This document shows positions 33,330 through 35,722 of a DNA stretch of 35,722 nucleotides, one piece after another (position 1 is the first letter of the stretch; the number at the start of each line of letters is the position of its first letter). The notes beneath the pieces were generated by a model that ran no database searches, was not told the origin of the DNA, and worked only from the letters and a program-made list of their open reading frames with translations. Both the position numbers and the translations under genes were made by a program. The stretch is from positions 1-35,722 of the forward strand of contig NZ_JTHF01000164.1 in the NCBI RefSeq assembly GCF_001043895.1, given 5' to 3'. Source of the DNA: Methylobacterium indicum (GTDB lineage: Bacteria; Pseudomonadota; Alphaproteobacteria; Rhizobiales; Beijerinckiaceae).

Positions 33330-35722
33330 TCACGCCCGCCGCAGCCGGAGCGCGTTGCCGAGGACGAAGACGCTCGACAGCGCCATGGCCCCCGCCGCCA
33401 GGACCGGCGACAGCGACGGTCCGCCGACGAGCCGCAGCCCCCCCGCCGCCACCGGGATCAGCGCGACGTTGTAGGCGAAGGCCCAGAAGAGGTTCTGGCG
33501 GATGTTGCGCATCACGGCGCGCGAGAGCCGCAGGGCCTCGGCGACGGTCGCCGGGTCGCCGGCCATCAGCACCACGTCGGCGCTCTCCACCGCCACGTCG
33601 GTGCCGGTGCCGATGGCGAGCCCCACCTCCGCCTCGGCCAGCGCCGGCGCATCGTTGATGCCGTCGCCCACGAAGGCGACCGGGCCGGCCCGTCCCCGCA
33701 GGTTCCGGACGGCGTCGCGCTTGCCGGCGGGCATCACCTCGGCCAGCACCGTGCCGATGCCGAGGCCTTTCGCGACGCCCTCGGCGGTGCGGCGGTCGTC
33801 GCCGGTGACGAGGGCGACCGCGAGGCCCTGCGCCTCGAGCGCGCGGATGGCCGACGCCGCCCCGGCCTTCACGGGATCGGACACCGCCAGCACGGCCGCC
33901 GGCACCCCGTCGAGGGCGAGGTAGACCGGGGAGCGCCCTTGCGCGGCGAGGCGCGCGGCCTCCGGCGCGAGGCCCGACAGGTCGAGGCCGGCGAGGTGGC
34001 GCGGAGCACCGATCGCGACCACCCGCCCGCCGGCCCGGCCGGTGACGCCGCGGCCCGGCACCGCCGCGACGTCGGCGACCGGCGGCAGGGCGAGCCCCTT
34101 GTCCGCCGCGGCCGCCACGATCGCGCGGGCGATCGGATGCTCGGAGCGGGCCTCGACGGCGGCGGCGAGCGCCAGCACCGCATCGGCCTCGAAGCCGGGG
34201 GCCGGGATCAGGTCGGTGAGGAAGGGCCGGCCCTCGGTCAGGGTGCCGGTCTTGTCGAAGGCGACGACCCGCACCCCTTCGAGCGCCTGCAGGGCCGCGC
34301 CGCTGCGAAACAGCACGCCGCGTTCCGCCGCGCGGCCGGTGCCGACCATGATCGAGGTCGGGGTGGCGAGCCCCATGGCGCACGGGCAGGCGATGATCAG
34401 CACCGCGACGGCGTGGACCAGTGCCTCGCCGAGGGCGGGCGCCGGCGCGAGGACGAGCCAGGCCAGGAAGGTGAGGCCGGCAAGGCCCAGCACCGCCGGA
34501 ACGAACCGGGCGGTGACCCGGTCGGCGAGGGCCTGGATCGGGAGCTTCGCGCCCTGCGCCGCCTCGACCATGCGGACGATCTGGGCGAGCGCGGTCTCGG
34601 CGCCGACCCGCTCGACCGCGATCTCGATGGCGCCGGTGCCGTTGACGGTGCCGCCGGTCACGGCGTCGCCCGGCCCCTTCTTTGCCGGGACCGGCTCGCC
34701 GGTGAGCATGCTCTCGTCGATGCGGGACGTGCCCTCGACCACCCGTCCGTCCGCCGGCAGGCGCTCGCCCGGTCGCACGCGGACGCGGTCGCCGACCCGG
34801 AGGTCGGCCGCCGGGACCTCGGTCTCGGCGCCGTCGCGCAGGCGCAGCGCGGTCTTCGGGGCCAGCCCGACGAGGCGCGCCACCGCCGCGCCGGTGCGGC
34901 CCCGCGCCCGCGCCTCGAGGTGGCGCCCGAGCAGGATCAGGGTGACGATGAGGACCGAGGCCTCGAAGTAGAGATGGGCCGCGCCCGCCGGCAGCAGGCC
35001 GGGTGCCAGGGTGGCGACGAGGGAAAACAGGTAGGCGGCCCCGGCCCCCAGCGCCACCAGGGCGTTCATGTCCGGGTGGCCGCGCACGAGCCCCGGCAGG
35101 CCGCGGGCGAAGAACAGCCGCCCGGGCCCGAACAGGACCAGGGTGGCGAGCACCGCCTGGATTCCGGCGCTCCACCGCTCCGGCAGGAGGCCGTGACCGG
35201 CGTGGGCGCCGACGAGGTGTCCTCCCATGTCGAGCACCACGACCGGGAGCGAGAGCAGGACCGCGAGGATCAGGCCCAGGGCCGGGGGGCCGGCGTCGCG
35301 GGGGGCCGCCGGGATCGCGGCCTCCGCCGTCACCGGGCGCGGGGCGTAGCCCGCCTCCCTGATCGCGGCGTCGAGCGCGTCGCGGGGCACGAGGCCGTCG
35401 GGGTGGTGCACGCTCACGCGGCCGGTGGCGAGGTTGGCGCTCGCCTCCCGGACGCCGGGCACGGCCTTCAGCACCCGTTCGATCCGGCCGGTGCAGGAGG
35501 CGCAGGTCATCCCCTCGACGGCGAACTCGCTCGTCGCCTCGGGCACCGCGAAGCCGGCCTCCTCCACGGCGGCGGCGAGCGCCGTCGGGTCGTTGTCGGC
35601 GGTGAGATCGAGGGTGGCGCGGCCGGTGGCGAGGTTCACCGCCACCGCCGCGACCCCCGGCACCCGCCTGAGCACCCGCTCGACCCGCCCGGTGCAGGAG
35701 GCGCAGGTCATCCCCTCGACGG
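33330..35722 (-). CDS. copA: Copper-translocating P1B-type ATPase (partial, N-terminus cut off)
   Basis: It pumps Cu(I) (or Ag(I)) out across the inner membrane. The visible 796 or so residues carry two N-terminal HMA metal-binding domains (CASC at both, each in [10 protein letters not shown][VI]-ERVL). From the visible Met, TGEP is at 337-340, the metal channel CPC at 442-444 ([13 protein letters not shown]) and the phosphorylation site DKTGTLTEG at 486-494. Later come SEHPIARAI and [20 protein letters not shown]. The frame is open to the window edge with V-E-G before that Met, so the real start lies outside and a further HMA domain is possible. It converges on lldR. Confidence 0.95.
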   Translation of the reverse strand, partial: VEGMTCASCTGRVERVLRRVPGVAAVAVNLATGRATLDLTADNDPTALAAAVEEAGFAVPEATSEFAVEGMTCASCTGRIERVLKAVPGVREASANLATGRVSVHHPDGLVPRDALDAAIREAGYAPRPVTAEAAIPAAPRDAGPPALGLILAVLLSLPVVVLDMGGHLVGAHAGHGLLPERWSAGIQAVLATLVLFGPGRLFFARGLPGLVRGHPDMNALVALGAGAAYLFSLVATLAPGLLPAGAAHLYFEASVLIVTLILLGRHLEARARGRTGAAVARLVGLAPKTALRLRDGAETEVPAADLRVGDRVRVRPGERLPADGRVVEGTSRIDESMLTGEPVPAKKGPGDAVTGGTVNGTGAIEIAVERVGAETALAQIVRMVEAAQGAKLPIQALADRVTARFVPAVLGLAGLTFLAWLVLAPAPALGEALVHAVAVLIIACPCAMGLATPTSIMVGTGRAAERGVLFRSGAALQALEGVRVVAFDKTGTLTEGRPFLTDLIPAPGFEADAVLALAAAVEARSEHPIARAIVAAAADKGLALPPVADVAAVPGRGVTGRAGGRVVAIGAPRHLAGLDLSGLAPEAARLAAQGRSPVYLALDGVPAAVLAVSDPVKAGAASAIRALEAQGLAVALVTGDDRRTAEGVAKGLGIGTVLAEVMPAGKRDAVRNLRGRAGPVAFVGDGINDAPALAEAEVGLAIGTGTDVAVESADVVLMAGDPATVAEALRLSRAVMRNIRQNLFWAFAYNVALIPVAAGGLRLVGGPSLSPVLAAGAMALSSVFVLGNALRLRRA

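Overview
The window is high-GC DNA from an alphaproteobacterium, most likely Methylobacterium or a close relative in the Hyphomicrobiales. This rests on protein style, GC-rich codon use and several Rhizobiales-type intergenic palindromic repeats. It was judged by eye; no database was searched.

Layout. 1-9.4 kb is chromosomal housekeeping: a cut-off 2-hydroxychromene-2-carboxylate isomerase/DsbA-like protein, argG, a small acidic protein, mtgA divergent from ispA, leuB, a LOG-family phosphoribohydrolase, two exported or membrane-anchored proteins of unknown function, and asd behind a long leader that encodes a Thr-rich, ThrL-like peptide. 9.4-18.4 kb holds an ALDH7-type (aminoadipate-semialdehyde) dehydrogenase, a convergent M20 amidohydrolase and a full Dpp/Opp-type peptide ABC transporter operon (binding protein, two permeases, two ATPases).

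18.5-22.5 kb is a visibly AT-rich island between two terminators. It carries a tightly overlapping three-gene operon on the minus strand. Gene 1 is a protein with a restriction-nuclease-like N-terminus and a helical C-terminal domain. Gene 2 is a ~161-residue middle component. Gene 3 is a DUF3732-type, Rad50-like ABC ATPase. Together they form a complete predicted ABC-three-component (ABC-3C) biological-conflict system, probably anti-phage or anti-plasmid. This is the most interesting part of the window.

22.6-27.5 kb is a sugar-type ABC transporter (binding protein plus two permeases, no ATPase) divergent from an enolase-superfamily dehydratase/racemase, which suggests uptake and catabolism of an acid sugar or similar. 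27.6-33.2 kb is a GAF/PAS/GGDEF diguanylate cyclase followed by a lactate module: lldD and lctP on the minus strand, and a divergent FadR-type regulator with palindromic operators and a good promoter. The window ends inside a two-HMA copper P1B-type ATPase.

The two unrelated ABC transporter operons each carry a copy of the same ~200 bp palindromic repeat, about 40 bp downstream of the binding-protein stop codon and before the first permease gene. It is probably a 3'-end stabilising or partial-termination element that keeps binding protein in excess.
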